Shown: positions 1-8,878, counted from the first letter of the stretch. The stretch is DNA of 64,000 nucleotides from Cryomorphaceae bacterium (GCA_003331875.1 QOQA01000002.1:1-64000); one strand, 5' to 3'. The notes: a model not told the origin generated them from the letters alone. Made by a program: numbers and translations.

Positions 1-2
1 CT

Positions 3-824
3 CCACTTTTTGACTCGGTTAGGCTCTCTGCAGACAATGCCTCTGTGGCTATTACTGCAAGTGAAACATTGTATACAACAACAGGCGGCTCAGGTGCTCT
101 TGTGGCAGCAGATTTTGCTTTTTCAATTTCCGGTGGTACGGCTACGCTCTCTTCTACCACACCAGCCAGCATTTCTACTAGTGGTCTTGTCACTACCCTT
201 GGAATTGGACTTTCCGGAACGCCCGATGGAGATGAGATATTGAGGGTGAATCCAGCTAGTGCTACCTCTATTTATGATAGTGGAGATACAGCGCTTTCGG
301 CCACAAGTATTATGGCCACAACTGGACCAGGATTAAACCTGTTCCCCAATACCTTAGCTGCCGCTTCCTTAACAAGTAGTGGGGCAACTACTGCAGGCTC
401 ACTAACGGTGGATTCTGTAGTGATTGATGGAACCACCATTGGTCATAGTTCAGACAGTGATTTGATGACCCTTGCAAGTGGATCTCTAACAGTAGCGGGT
501 GATGTTACCATCTCCTCAGATGCTAGACTTAAGTCTAATATTGTAGCCCTTGGTCCTACACTCATTAGTCTTTTGCAATTAGAGGCAAAAAGCTATACCA
601 TGAAAAATGATATAGAGCAAAAACAAAAGATTGGGCTCCTCGCACAAGAAGTGCAAAAAGTATTTCCAGAGCTTGTCAGTGAAGATGAAAATGGAATGCT
701 CGCTGTGAATTATCAAGCCCTTGTGCCCGTGCTTATCAATGCGCTTAAAGAACAGGAAAACAACTACAATGAATTAGAAAAATCCTTAGAGATATTAGAA
801 AAAGAAATTTTAAAAAATAAATAA
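3..824 (+). CDS. Tail-fibre-like protein with C-terminal Peptidase_S74 intramolecular chaperone domain, 5'-truncated by window edge
   Basis: Frame is open from position 3 to the stop at 824; the called GTG at 45 is probably internal. The C-terminus SSDARLKSNI...KQKIGLLAQEVQKVFPELV...LAVNYQALVPVLINALKEQ is typical of S74. Confidence 0.85.
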   Translation, partial: PLFDSVRLSADNASVAITASETLYTTTGGSGALVAADFAFSISGGTATLSSTTPASISTSGLVTTLGIGLSGTPDGDEILRVNPASATSIYDSGDTALSATSIMATTGPGLNLFPNTLAAASLTSSGATTAGSLTVDSVVIDGTTIGHSSDSDLMTLASGSLTVAGDVTISSDARLKSNIVALGPTLISLLQLEAKSYTMKNDIEQKQKIGLLAQEVQKVFPELVSEDENGMLAVNYQALVPVLINALKEQENNYNELEKSLEILEKEILKNK

Positions 825-826
825 AT

Positions 827-1339
827 ATGAAAAAAATATTAGTAATCTTCCTATTCCCAGTTTTTGGTTTTGCACAAGACTATAGTTTTAACTCGGCTGA
901 TATTTCTGGTGCTTTAACTGCTGCATCACTAGCGGTTGACAATGTAGCTGTAGATAATGCAACAATTGGGCATAGTTCAGATACAGACCTGTTAACTGTT
1001 GCCAGTGGTTCACTAACTGTAGCAGGGGAAATTTTAACTTCTTCAGATAAAAAACTGAAGATTAACATATCAAATCTAGACCATACTCTTGCAAAATTAG
1101 TTTTATTAAATCCAAAAAAGTATACGATGAATAATGACCCGGAGCAAAAAGAAAAAATAGGTTTGCTTGCTCAGGAAGTTGAAAAGGTATTTCCTGAAAT
1201 TGTTAATACAAGTGATAAGTACCTGTCTGTCAATTATCAGGCTTTAATTCCTATTTTAATAAATGCTGTGAATGAACAAACAAAAAGAAATGAAAACTTA
1301 AAACAAAGAATTGTAACTTTAAAATCCAAAATAAAATGA
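827..1339 (+). CDS. Short secreted Peptidase_S74 domain protein (paralogue of the upstream gene)
   Basis: Signal peptide MKKILVIFLFPVFGFAQ; one TIGHSSDTDLLTVASGSLTVAG repeat; SSDKKLKINI...KEKIGLLAQEVEKVFPEIV...LSVNYQALIPILINAV. Confidence 0.85.
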   Translation: MKKILVIFLFPVFGFAQDYSFNSADISGALTAASLAVDNVAVDNATIGHSSDTDLLTVASGSLTVAGEILTSSDKKLKINISNLDHTLAKLVLLNPKKYTMNNDPEQKEKIGLLAQEVEKVFPEIVNTSDKYLSVNYQALIPILINAVNEQTKRNENLKQRIVTLKSKIK

Positions 1340-2877
1340 AAAAATTCATGAAGACTAAATTTTTAATTTTTTTCTCACTCATATCAACATTTGGTTTCTC
1401 ACAAAACTTAACCATTAACAATGGAGCCACTTTAACTATTTCAAAGGATGGAAAATTAACAGTTTCTGGGTCCTTAACAAATAGTGGTGATTTATTTATT
1501 GAACAAGATGCAGACGAATCTGGAAGTTTAATTGCAAAATCTGCAAGTACGCCAACAATAACCTTAAAAAAGTATTTAGTAGGCAATCAGTGGACTCTTA
1601 TTGGGATACCTGTGACAGGTGAAATAGTTAATGATATTGATGATAATCTAGCTACAAATTCTGGAAAGAGTGCAATTGGATATTGGGACAATGACAAGGC
1701 TGGCGGAGCTGGATGGGTAACTTTCAATACAGGTTCAACAGACGCTAATGAGCTTGTTCCAACAAGAGGGTATGAAATTATGAGAAGCTCATCAGGAACA
1801 GTCTCTATCTCAGGAACAATGCTAAATACCGATCAAACACAAGGAATTACCACAGAGACTGGAACTAATGGGAATTGGAATCTAGTTGGAAACCCTTTTC
1901 CATCTTATTTAAACATGACTGATGATTCAAGTGATGCCACCAATAATTTTTTAACAGCCAATGCATCTGCTCTGGGTAATGGAGCATATGTTGCTGTTTA
2001 CGCTTGGGATGGATCTAATTATGACACATACAATCAAAGCGATGGCGACAGCCAAGATAAAATGGCACCAGGTGATGGTTTTTTTGTGTATGCCTCATCA
2101 GATACAAATGTTTCATTTACTGAAGCAATGCAAGAACATGACGGAGGGATCGGTTTTGTTGGCAGTGTTGCTCCACCTAGTGATCCACTAAATGGACCAA
2201 ACAACTCTGAAGTTTTAAACAGAGAGGTTTATTACAAACTTAAAATGGATGATCAATCTGAAAACAAACACGTACTCATTTCATTTACCGATCAATCCAC
2301 AAAAGGATTAGACCCAGGTTACGATGCTGGTGTTTTTAGAATCGGAAATTCACACATTTACACAAAACTCCTAAAAGATGACAATGGCATTGGTTTTTCA
2401 ATTCAATCATTGCCCTACTCTGAAATCAATAATGTAGTTGTTCCTTTGGCAATAGACTCCAAATCATCAAAAATATCGATCGATGTTGTACAGAATACTT
2501 TGCCCCTTGGTACACTTGTTTACATGGAGGATCGATCTCTAAAAACATTTATTGAAATCGATAATGATTATACAGTAAATACGAATTCTGAGCTCAATGG
2601 CTATGGTAGATTTTATTTGCATTTCACCAATGATATAATTCCTGAATTACCAACAGATGGAGATTTTAGAATTTTCAAAATCTCTGAGAATGAAGTTCGA
2701 TTAATGGGTGATAGTGATAAAAATTACAATGCCAACATTTACGACTTTTCTGGTAGACTCATCAAGACACTAAATTTTGAACACAAGATTGATGTAAACA
2801 ATCTTAAAAAAGGAATTCATGTTTTGAAATTGTCAAGTGAGGGAGTCATTACAACAAAGAAGTTTGTGGTAGAATAG
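1336..2877 (+). CDS. Secreted protein with C-terminal T9SS type A sorting domain
   Basis: Signal peptide; C-terminus NANIYDFSGRLIKTLNFEHKIDVNNLKKGIHVLKLSSEGVITTKKFVVE matches T9SS type A signals. ATGA overlap with the upstream gene. Confidence 0.85.
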   Translation: MKKFMKTKFLIFFSLISTFGFSQNLTINNGATLTISKDGKLTVSGSLTNSGDLFIEQDADESGSLIAKSASTPTITLKKYLVGNQWTLIGIPVTGEIVNDIDDNLATNSGKSAIGYWDNDKAGGAGWVTFNTGSTDANELVPTRGYEIMRSSSGTVSISGTMLNTDQTQGITTETGTNGNWNLVGNPFPSYLNMTDDSSDATNNFLTANASALGNGAYVAVYAWDGSNYDTYNQSDGDSQDKMAPGDGFFVYASSDTNVSFTEAMQEHDGGIGFVGSVAPPSDPLNGPNNSEVLNREVYYKLKMDDQSENKHVLISFTDQSTKGLDPGYDAGVFRIGNSHIYTKLLKDDNGIGFSIQSLPYSEINNVVVPLAIDSKSSKISIDVVQNTLPLGTLVYMEDRSLKTFIEIDNDYTVNTNSELNGYGRFYLHFTNDIIPELPTDGDFRIFKISENEVRLMGDSDKNYNANIYDFSGRLIKTLNFEHKIDVNNLKKGIHVLKLSSEGVITTKKFVVE

Positions 2878-2891
2878 TGGTTTTTATTTGA

Positions 2892-4430
2892 TTATTCAAT
2901 GCCCGGTTGCTTGATTTTATAACCAGCTTCCTTTTTAGCCAAATCGACCATATTTTTGACCTCTTTCAAAAGTTTTTTGGCATCATATACAATTCCATCT
3001 TTGATTGTATACTTTACTCCACCTACTCTTGTAACATTATTGTCATCATCAAGTTTGATAGCACCCGTACCATACAAAACTTTTAAATTTTCTAGTGGGT
3101 TTTCGTCAATCACTATGAGATCGGCAAATTTTCCAATCTCTACCGAGCCAGTTAAATCCTCTATTCCCAAAGTTTCTGCGCCGTTAAGGGTGGCAGATTG
3201 TATCACCTCTAACGGATGGAAACCTGCTTCTCTCAATAGTTCAAGTTCTCTCACATAAGCAAAGCCATAAAGCTGGTAAATAAATCCTGAATCAGATCCT
3301 GCTGTTACACGTCCACCACGGTTTTTGAATTCATTTAAAAAAATCATCCAGAGTCGGTAATTTTCTTTCCATGCAACTTCCTGCTCCGTTCCCCAATAAT
3401 GCCAGTAAGAACCATGTGAAATTCTACTTGGAGCATAGAATCCCCACAAGCTGGGCAGAGTGTAGTCGTCGTGCCATTCAGCCCGTCTCGCCCTATGTAA
3501 ATCTCTGCTTGCTTCATAAATATTTAACGTTGGAGAAATTGTAAAGTCCAGAGAAATTAATTCATCCATTACATTATTCCAATGATCAGAAAAAGGTTCC
3601 GCTGCTTGGGCCCACAATTTTCCAGCTTCCTCAAATCTATCCTGTTCATTTTGATAATTATAATTGGGTGGATAATTTTGAATAATTCGATTATTGAACA
3701 ATGCTTCAGGTAATCCATACCAATGTTCCATTGAAGTTAGTCCAGCCCTAGCAGAATTTAATACATTCCATTTTACAACATTCAGCTGTGCATGGTGAGC
3801 TGTTGACCTTAATCCGATTTTTTTATTTTCCTTAATCGCTGCATCCATTATCTCAGGTGGTGCACCAAAAAATTTTATCCCATCTGAACCCTCTTTTGCA
3901 TTATTTCGAACCCACTCTTTAGCCTCATCAACTGATTTTACTCTTGAGTTAAAAGTTGAAAAGGAAATTATTCTAGGAGCAATTATCTCATTTTTTAAAC
4001 TCTTGTTTTTTAATTCTAATTTTAGATTTTGAGAAAGTGAACCACCAGGCTCTCTAATCGTGGTTATTCCATGAGCCATCCACAAGTTAAAAACATATTC
4101 AGGATTGGCACCCTGAGATCTTCCTCCAATATGACCATGAGTATCTATAAATCCTGGTAAAATATAGCTGCCCTCACAATTTATTTCAACACCACCCTTT
4201 AATAATTTTGGTCTTCTATTTTCATTGATTGGAATTCCTGGATAACCAACATTTTGGATTTTTGTAATAATATTTTTTTCAATAACAATATCAACCGGTC
4301 CAAGTGGTGGTGCTCCTGTACTATTAATTAGTGTTGCACCCCTCAGTATTAACTGCTGATGTTGTTTTTCAAAAATTTGAGATAGGGAAACAACGGGGAT
4401 TAAAACTAAAATTAAAATTATTTTTCTCAT
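2892..4430 (-). CDS. Exported amidohydrolase family protein
   Basis: HGHIGG, GSDSG and GKFADLIVIDENPL motifs; signal peptide MRKIILILVLIPVVSLSQ. Start moved from 4454 to 4430 because the extra N-terminus is encoded by a tRNA remnant. Confidence 0.85.
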   Translation of the reverse strand: MRKIILILVLIPVVSLSQIFEKQHQQLILRGATLINSTGAPPLGPVDIVIEKNIITKIQNVGYPGIPINENRRPKLLKGGVEINCEGSYILPGFIDTHGHIGGRSQGANPEYVFNLWMAHGITTIREPGGSLSQNLKLELKNKSLKNEIIAPRIISFSTFNSRVKSVDEAKEWVRNNAKEGSDGIKFFGAPPEIMDAAIKENKKIGLRSTAHHAQLNVVKWNVLNSARAGLTSMEHWYGLPEALFNNRIIQNYPPNYNYQNEQDRFEEAGKLWAQAAEPFSDHWNNVMDELISLDFTISPTLNIYEASRDLHRARRAEWHDDYTLPSLWGFYAPSRISHGSYWHYWGTEQEVAWKENYRLWMIFLNEFKNRGGRVTAGSDSGFIYQLYGFAYVRELELLREAGFHPLEVIQSATLNGAETLGIEDLTGSVEIGKFADLIVIDENPLENLKVLYGTGAIKLDDDNNVTRVGGVKYTIKDGIVYDAKKLLKEVKNMVDLAKKEAGYKIKQPGIE

Positions 4431-4432
4431 AA

Positions 4433-4460
4433 TTTTTTGTGGGTGATACTGCACTCGAAC
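4433..4460 (-). pseudogene. Displaced 3'-end fragment of tRNA-Val (direct repeat of 6665..6692)
   Basis: ttttttgtgggtgatactg[c/g]a[c/t]tcgaac: 26 of 28 bases identical to the 3' end and flank of tRNA-Val at 6672-6746. Confidence 0.75.
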
Positions 4461-4570
4461 TCACCTTTTAAGCCATTCATTATCAATAGCTTAATTTTTT
4501 TGGGTGTTCCCAAAGGGATCACTCTATGTTCCTAGTAGTATCACTCAAACTCATACAAAACTAATGAAAA

Positions 4571-4599
4571 TTAATGTGGACAGATTCTGTCTAGATTAA
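4571..4599. repeat. 29-bp near-palindrome TTAATGTGGACAGATTCTGTCTAGATTAA
   Basis: Arms TTAATGTGGACAGA / TCTGTCTAGATTAA around a central T: one mismatch and one G.U among 14 pairs. Confidence 0.6.
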
Positions 4600-4638
4600 T
4601 TTTTAAATTTTAACATTAACTTATTATTTAGAAAACAT

Positions 4639-5505
4639 TTGATTCACATTATTATCATAAAATATGATGTGTTTAAAAAAAGACAAATAGATTTAGTTGT
4701 TATCTCAGATATTCACCTAGGTACACGAGGGTGCAGAGCTGATGAATTAATTAATTATTTGAGAACTATCAAACCTAAAAAAATCATTCTAAATGGTGAT
4801 ATAATTGATATATGGCAGTTCAAAAAAAAGTACTTTCCAAAATCTCATTTGAAAGTAATAAGAATACTCTTAGATTTTTTATCTAATGGAACCAAGATTT
4901 ATTATTTACCAGGAAATCATGATGAAGTTCTTAGGAAATTTAATGGTTATGGAATGAAAAATTTTAAAATTAGTAATAAAGCAGTTTTAAAATTAAATGG
5001 TAAAAAAGCTTGGTTTTTTCATGGTGATGTATTTGATATAACAATGAAGTATTCTAAATGGGTCGCAAAATTAGGAGGAATAGGATATGATTTTTTGATT
5101 AGATTAAATTTTACTGTTAATCGTTTTAGGGAATGGAGGGGTAAAGGAAAAGTATCATTTTCTAAATACGTAAAATATAAGGTCAAGGAAGCTGTGAAGT
5201 ATGTCAATCAATTTGAAGAGATTGCTCTTGGTATAGCTCGTGAAAATAATTATGATTTTGTTGTCTGTGGACACATACATCAGCCAGTTATTAGGGATCA
5301 AATTATTAAGGGGAAAAAAATAACATATTTGAACTCTGGAGATTGGATAGAAAATTTAACTTCACTGGAATACAACAATGATAGTTGGAGTTTGTTCGAA
5401 TATGATCCTAATAATTTCAAAAATCTAAAAAAAGAAAGAAAATCAACAATTGATAAATCAACAAACGAACTTTTTGAATCAATGCTTAAAAATTTTAAAT
5501 CATGA
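4639..5505 (+). CDS. UDP-2,3-diacylglucosamine diphosphatase (LpxH)-like metallophosphoesterase
   Basis: Motifs SDIHLG, NGDIIDIW, GNHDE, HGDVFD, GHIHQP. TTG start; exact start uncertain. Confidence 0.85.
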   Translation: MIHIIIIKYDVFKKRQIDLVVISDIHLGTRGCRADELINYLRTIKPKKIILNGDIIDIWQFKKKYFPKSHLKVIRILLDFLSNGTKIYYLPGNHDEVLRKFNGYGMKNFKISNKAVLKLNGKKAWFFHGDVFDITMKYSKWVAKLGGIGYDFLIRLNFTVNRFREWRGKGKVSFSKYVKYKVKEAVKYVNQFEEIALGIARENNYDFVVCGHIHQPVIRDQIIKGKKITYLNSGDWIENLTSLEYNNDSWSLFEYDPNNFKNLKKERKSTIDKSTNELFESMLKNFKS

Positions 5506-6560
5506 AAATTTTATACGCAGTTCAATCAACTGGAAACGGACATATAATTAGAGCAAATGAATTAATTAAAATTTTTAAAAATCGAGCTGAGGTTGATGTG
5601 TTGATTAGTGGAACTCAATCTTCATTAAAATTAAAACATGATATAAAATTTCAATATAAAGGTTTGAGTTTTGTATTTGGAAAGAGAGGAGGAATTGATT
5701 TTTTCAAGACATTGAAATTATTCAATCCAATCACATTTATTAAAGAGATTTATAATTGTCCAGTTAACAAATACGATTTAATAATTAATGATTTTGAACC
5801 TATATCTGCTTGGGCATGTTTATTTAAAAGAAAAAAAAATTGTATTGCATTGAGTCATCAATTCTCTTTATTATCTCATAAAGTACCAAAAGGATCAAAA
5901 GTGAATCTGATTCAGTCATTTATTTTAAAATATTATTCTCCTGTTAAGAAAGGTTATGGATTTCATTTTAAAAAATATGATAAAAATATTTTTTTCCCAA
6001 TTATTAAATCCAACCTTAGAAATAAAGAAATTAAAAATGGTTCTCATATAACTACATATTTACCATCATATTCAGATGAGTATCTTTATGCTATATTTTC
6101 AAAAATATACAAGCAAAATTGGCATGTTTTTTCCCAACATGCAAAGCAGAAGTATAGGAGAGGAAATATTTCATTTTTTCCCACAGGATATGAGGAGTTT
6201 GAAGAAAGTTTATTATCGTGTTCAGGAGTAATATGTAATTCTGGTTTTGAAACTCCATCTGAAGCACTATTTCTTGGAAAAAAATTACTGGTTATTCCAA
6301 TGAAATATCAATTTGAACAATATATGAACGCAGTTGCCCTAGACAAAATGGGAGTTAAAGTTCTAAAAACACTTAATAAAAACTCAATTAGTAAGATTAG
6401 AAAATGGATTAAAAAAGTTAATCTAATTAGGATGACTTATCCTGATGAAAATAAGAAAATCATTGATAGAATTTTAATTGATTATATAAGAGAAAAATCA
6501 GATAAAAAAATATCTAAAAATTTAAAATACTTTACAAACCAAAGGGATACAATACTCTGA
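5502..6560 (+). CDS. MurG-like glycosyltransferase (GT28/TIGR00661-like)
   Basis: N-terminus MKILYAVQSTGNGHIIRANELIKIF; C-terminal GVICNSGFETPSEALFLGKKLLVIPMKYQFEQYMNA nucleotide-sugar binding region. Confidence 0.8.
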   Translation: MKILYAVQSTGNGHIIRANELIKIFKNRAEVDVLISGTQSSLKLKHDIKFQYKGLSFVFGKRGGIDFFKTLKLFNPITFIKEIYNCPVNKYDLIINDFEPISAWACLFKRKKNCIALSHQFSLLSHKVPKGSKVNLIQSFILKYYSPVKKGYGFHFKKYDKNIFFPIIKSNLRNKEIKNGSHITTYLPSYSDEYLYAIFSKIYKQNWHVFSQHAKQKYRRGNISFFPTGYEEFEESLLSCSGVICNSGFETPSEALFLGKKLLVIPMKYQFEQYMNAVALDKMGVKVLKTLNKNSISKIRKWIKKVNLIRMTYPDENKKIIDRILIDYIREKSDKKISKNLKYFTNQRDTIL

Positions 6561-6671
6561 GAAAATGTTAGGTTTCTAATTACAAAAATTAAATTTTCAC
6601 TAGTTCGAGTCAAAATTTGGGAACACTTTCTAATTTTGTAAAGCGTTGATTATCAGTACATATTTTTTTTG

Positions 6672-6746
6672 TGGGTGATACTGGATTCGAACCAGTGACC
6701 CCTACCCTGTCAAGGTAATGCTCTGAACCAACTGAGCTAATCACCC
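6672..6746 (-). tRNA. tRNA-Val(GAC)
   Basis: Reverse complement GGGTGATTAGCTCAGTTGGTTCAGAGCATTACCTTGACAGGGTAGGGGTCACTGGTTCGAATCCAGTATCACCC+A folds as a cloverleaf; loop TTGACAG. CCA not encoded. Confidence 0.95.
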
Positions 6747-6817
6747 TTAAATCTGTTGCACTTGAAATGCCAATATCCTAAAAAATAGTGATGTATACCT
6801 TTTAGGTTATTAAACTT

Positions 6818-7042
6818 TTACTTCCCGTTTTGAATTGGATCAGTTTCGGGCATCAATTTATTTAAAATAGTGTAAACAGGACAAAATTTAGTAATTGGGC
6901 TAACAACTTGTAATGCACCCACTGCAATAACTATCCATAAAAAACTGAGATTAGATGTTAAATAAGATAACCCAACACCAGAAAGATAAAGCAAACCGCA
7001 TATAGCATCGTGAGCTCTTATTTTTGAAATATTTTTCTTCAT
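6818..7042 (-). CDS. Small membrane protein, DUF2892/YgaP-like transmembrane domain
   Basis: IRAHDAICGLLYLSGVGLSYLTS...LQVVSPITKFCPVYTILN pattern. Confidence 0.7.
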   Translation of the reverse strand: MKKNISKIRAHDAICGLLYLSGVGLSYLTSNLSFLWIVIAVGALQVVSPITKFCPVYTILNKLMPETDPIQNGK

Positions 7043-7081
7043 ATTTAATGGTTTAATTTATTAATATCAAATATAATCAAT

Positions 7082-8752
7082 TCACTTAAAATTTCTTTTA
7101 AAACTTTTAGATTTTTTCTTTTTTTTGTTTTTATTGAATCTTCTTTCTTTATGAGATTTTGAAGATTCATCTCTTTGACCTCTTTTGTTTGTTATATTTA
7201 CATTTACTGTTCTATTTTCAATTTCAAAATTATTAAAAACTTTAAAGATCAAATCTTTATGCTCTGGCTTTGAATTAAAAAAAGATTTTGTTTTTTGTAC
7301 ATCAACATTATATATATCACCAGGACTTAATGAGCATATTTCAGTTAAAAATTCTTTAAGATTCTGCCAATTATAGTAGTCCTTTGTTCCTAAATTTATT
7401 TGGTACCTCAAATCCTTACCTTTTTTTCCCTTGCTAGCTTTAGTTTCTTCCTCATTAAATGAATTTAATTTTTTTTCGAATTCCAAAGAAGCAATTTTTC
7501 TAATTAATTCTTCTTTACTAATGCTTTCTAAATTATCATTGATTGATGACAAAAAAGGATTTAAATCGTCATTAATATTTGTATTGATTATTTTGTCAAA
7601 ATATCCTATTATTTGATTTGAAAATACTTCGTTTTTTGACGGCAACTGAGATGGCTTAATATTAATTTTAAGTTTGTTTTGAATTAATTTTACCTTTCTT
7701 TTTTCAGAATCGGAAAAAAACAAGACTGACAATCCCTTTTTAGAAGCCCTACCAGTTCTGCCACTTCTATGGTTATATATTTCAGCTTCATCAGGTATTT
7801 TATAATGGATAATATGAGTAATACTTTCAACGTCTATACCTCTTGAAGCAACATCTGTGGCAACTAGAATCTTAATTTGTCTTGTTCTAAATGCCCTCAT
7901 GACTGAATCACGCTGATTTTGACTTAAATCTCCATGCAGTGCACCTGAACTATATCCATCTCCTATTAATTTTTCGCAAACCTTTTGTGTTTCTCTTCTT
8001 GTTCGACAAAATATTATCGAGTAAATATCAGAACATGAATCAATAAATAATTTTAAAGAATTATACTTATTTCGATTATTAATTAAAAAGCTAATGTGTG
8101 AAACATTTTCTGATGTTGAGTTTTTTTCTCCTACAGTAATTTTATAGGGGTTTTTCATAAACTCCTCTGCTATCTTAGACACCTCATTGGGCATTGTAGC
8201 CGAAAAAAGCCAAGTTTTTTTTGTTTTTGGAGTTTTAGCTAAAATGGATTTTATATCAGTATAAAAACCCATATTTAACATTTCATCAGCTTCATCCAGA
8301 ACACAAAAATCAATTTTTGAAATATTGACGTATTTCCTTTTTAACATGTCAAGCATTCTCCCCGGGGTTGCGACTATTATTTGAGCGCCTCTTTTAATAG
8401 ATTTTGCTTGTTCTTGAATATTACTGCCTCCATATACAGCAACAATATTTAGTTTGTCTAAATTAATAGCATACTTTTTTAATTCCTGGGTGATCTGTAA
8501 ACATAGTTCTCTAGTTGGAGAAATAATGAGTGATTGTGTAAACTTGGAATTAGTATCTATGTGATGCAGAATTGGCAACCCAAAAGCTGCTGTTTTTCCT
8601 GTACCAGTCTGTGCTAATGAAATAATATCTTTCGGTTTATCAATTAATAATGGAATTGATTTTAATTGAACTTCAGTTGGGTTTTTAAAGCCTAGTTCTG
8701 TGATTGCTGAAATAATAGGTTTGTTTAAACCCATTGATGAAAAGTCACTCAT
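7082..8752 (-). CDS. DEAD/DEAH-box RNA helicase with C-terminal DbpA-like RNA-binding domain and basic tail
   Basis: AQTGTGKTAAF, VLDEADEML, FSATMP, ATDVASRGID, HRSGRTGRA motifs. The called TTG start at 8761 lies in the predicted -7 box; ATG at 8752 preferred. Confidence 0.95.
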   Translation of the reverse strand: MSDFSSMGLNKPIISAITELGFKNPTEVQLKSIPLLIDKPKDIISLAQTGTGKTAAFGLPILHHIDTNSKFTQSLIISPTRELCLQITQELKKYAINLDKLNIVAVYGGSNIQEQAKSIKRGAQIIVATPGRMLDMLKRKYVNISKIDFCVLDEADEMLNMGFYTDIKSILAKTPKTKKTWLFSATMPNEVSKIAEEFMKNPYKITVGEKNSTSENVSHISFLINNRNKYNSLKLFIDSCSDIYSIIFCRTRRETQKVCEKLIGDGYSSGALHGDLSQNQRDSVMRAFRTRQIKILVATDVASRGIDVESITHIIHYKIPDEAEIYNHRSGRTGRASKKGLSVLFFSDSEKRKVKLIQNKLKINIKPSQLPSKNEVFSNQIIGYFDKIINTNINDDLNPFLSSINDNLESISKEELIRKIASLEFEKKLNSFNEEETKASKGKKGKDLRYQINLGTKDYYNWQNLKEFLTEICSLSPGDIYNVDVQKTKSFFNSKPEHKDLIFKVFNNFEIENRTVNVNITNKRGQRDESSKSHKERRFNKNKKKKKSKSFKRNFK

Positions 8753-8758
8753 GCGCGG

Positions 8759-8766
8759 CAAAAGTA
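8759..8766 (-). promoter_or_regulatory. Putative Bacteroidota -7 box (TACTTTTG) directly upstream of the helicase ATG
   Basis: TAnnTTTG consensus ending 6 nt before ATG 8752; -33 element not clear. Confidence 0.4.
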
Positions 8767-8878
8767 ACTTATTAATGCAAGATTATAACATAAATTTCAC
8801 AAAGGTTAATTCCATATTTAAATAGTTGATAAACAATTGCTATAAACTACATTTTTAAAAATTCACAAGTTTGAGAAA

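Noticed and set aside
10-243. 77-aa ORF overlapping the S74 gene
   Set aside because: Out-of-frame overlap with a clear coding frame; Leu/Gln-rich artefact.
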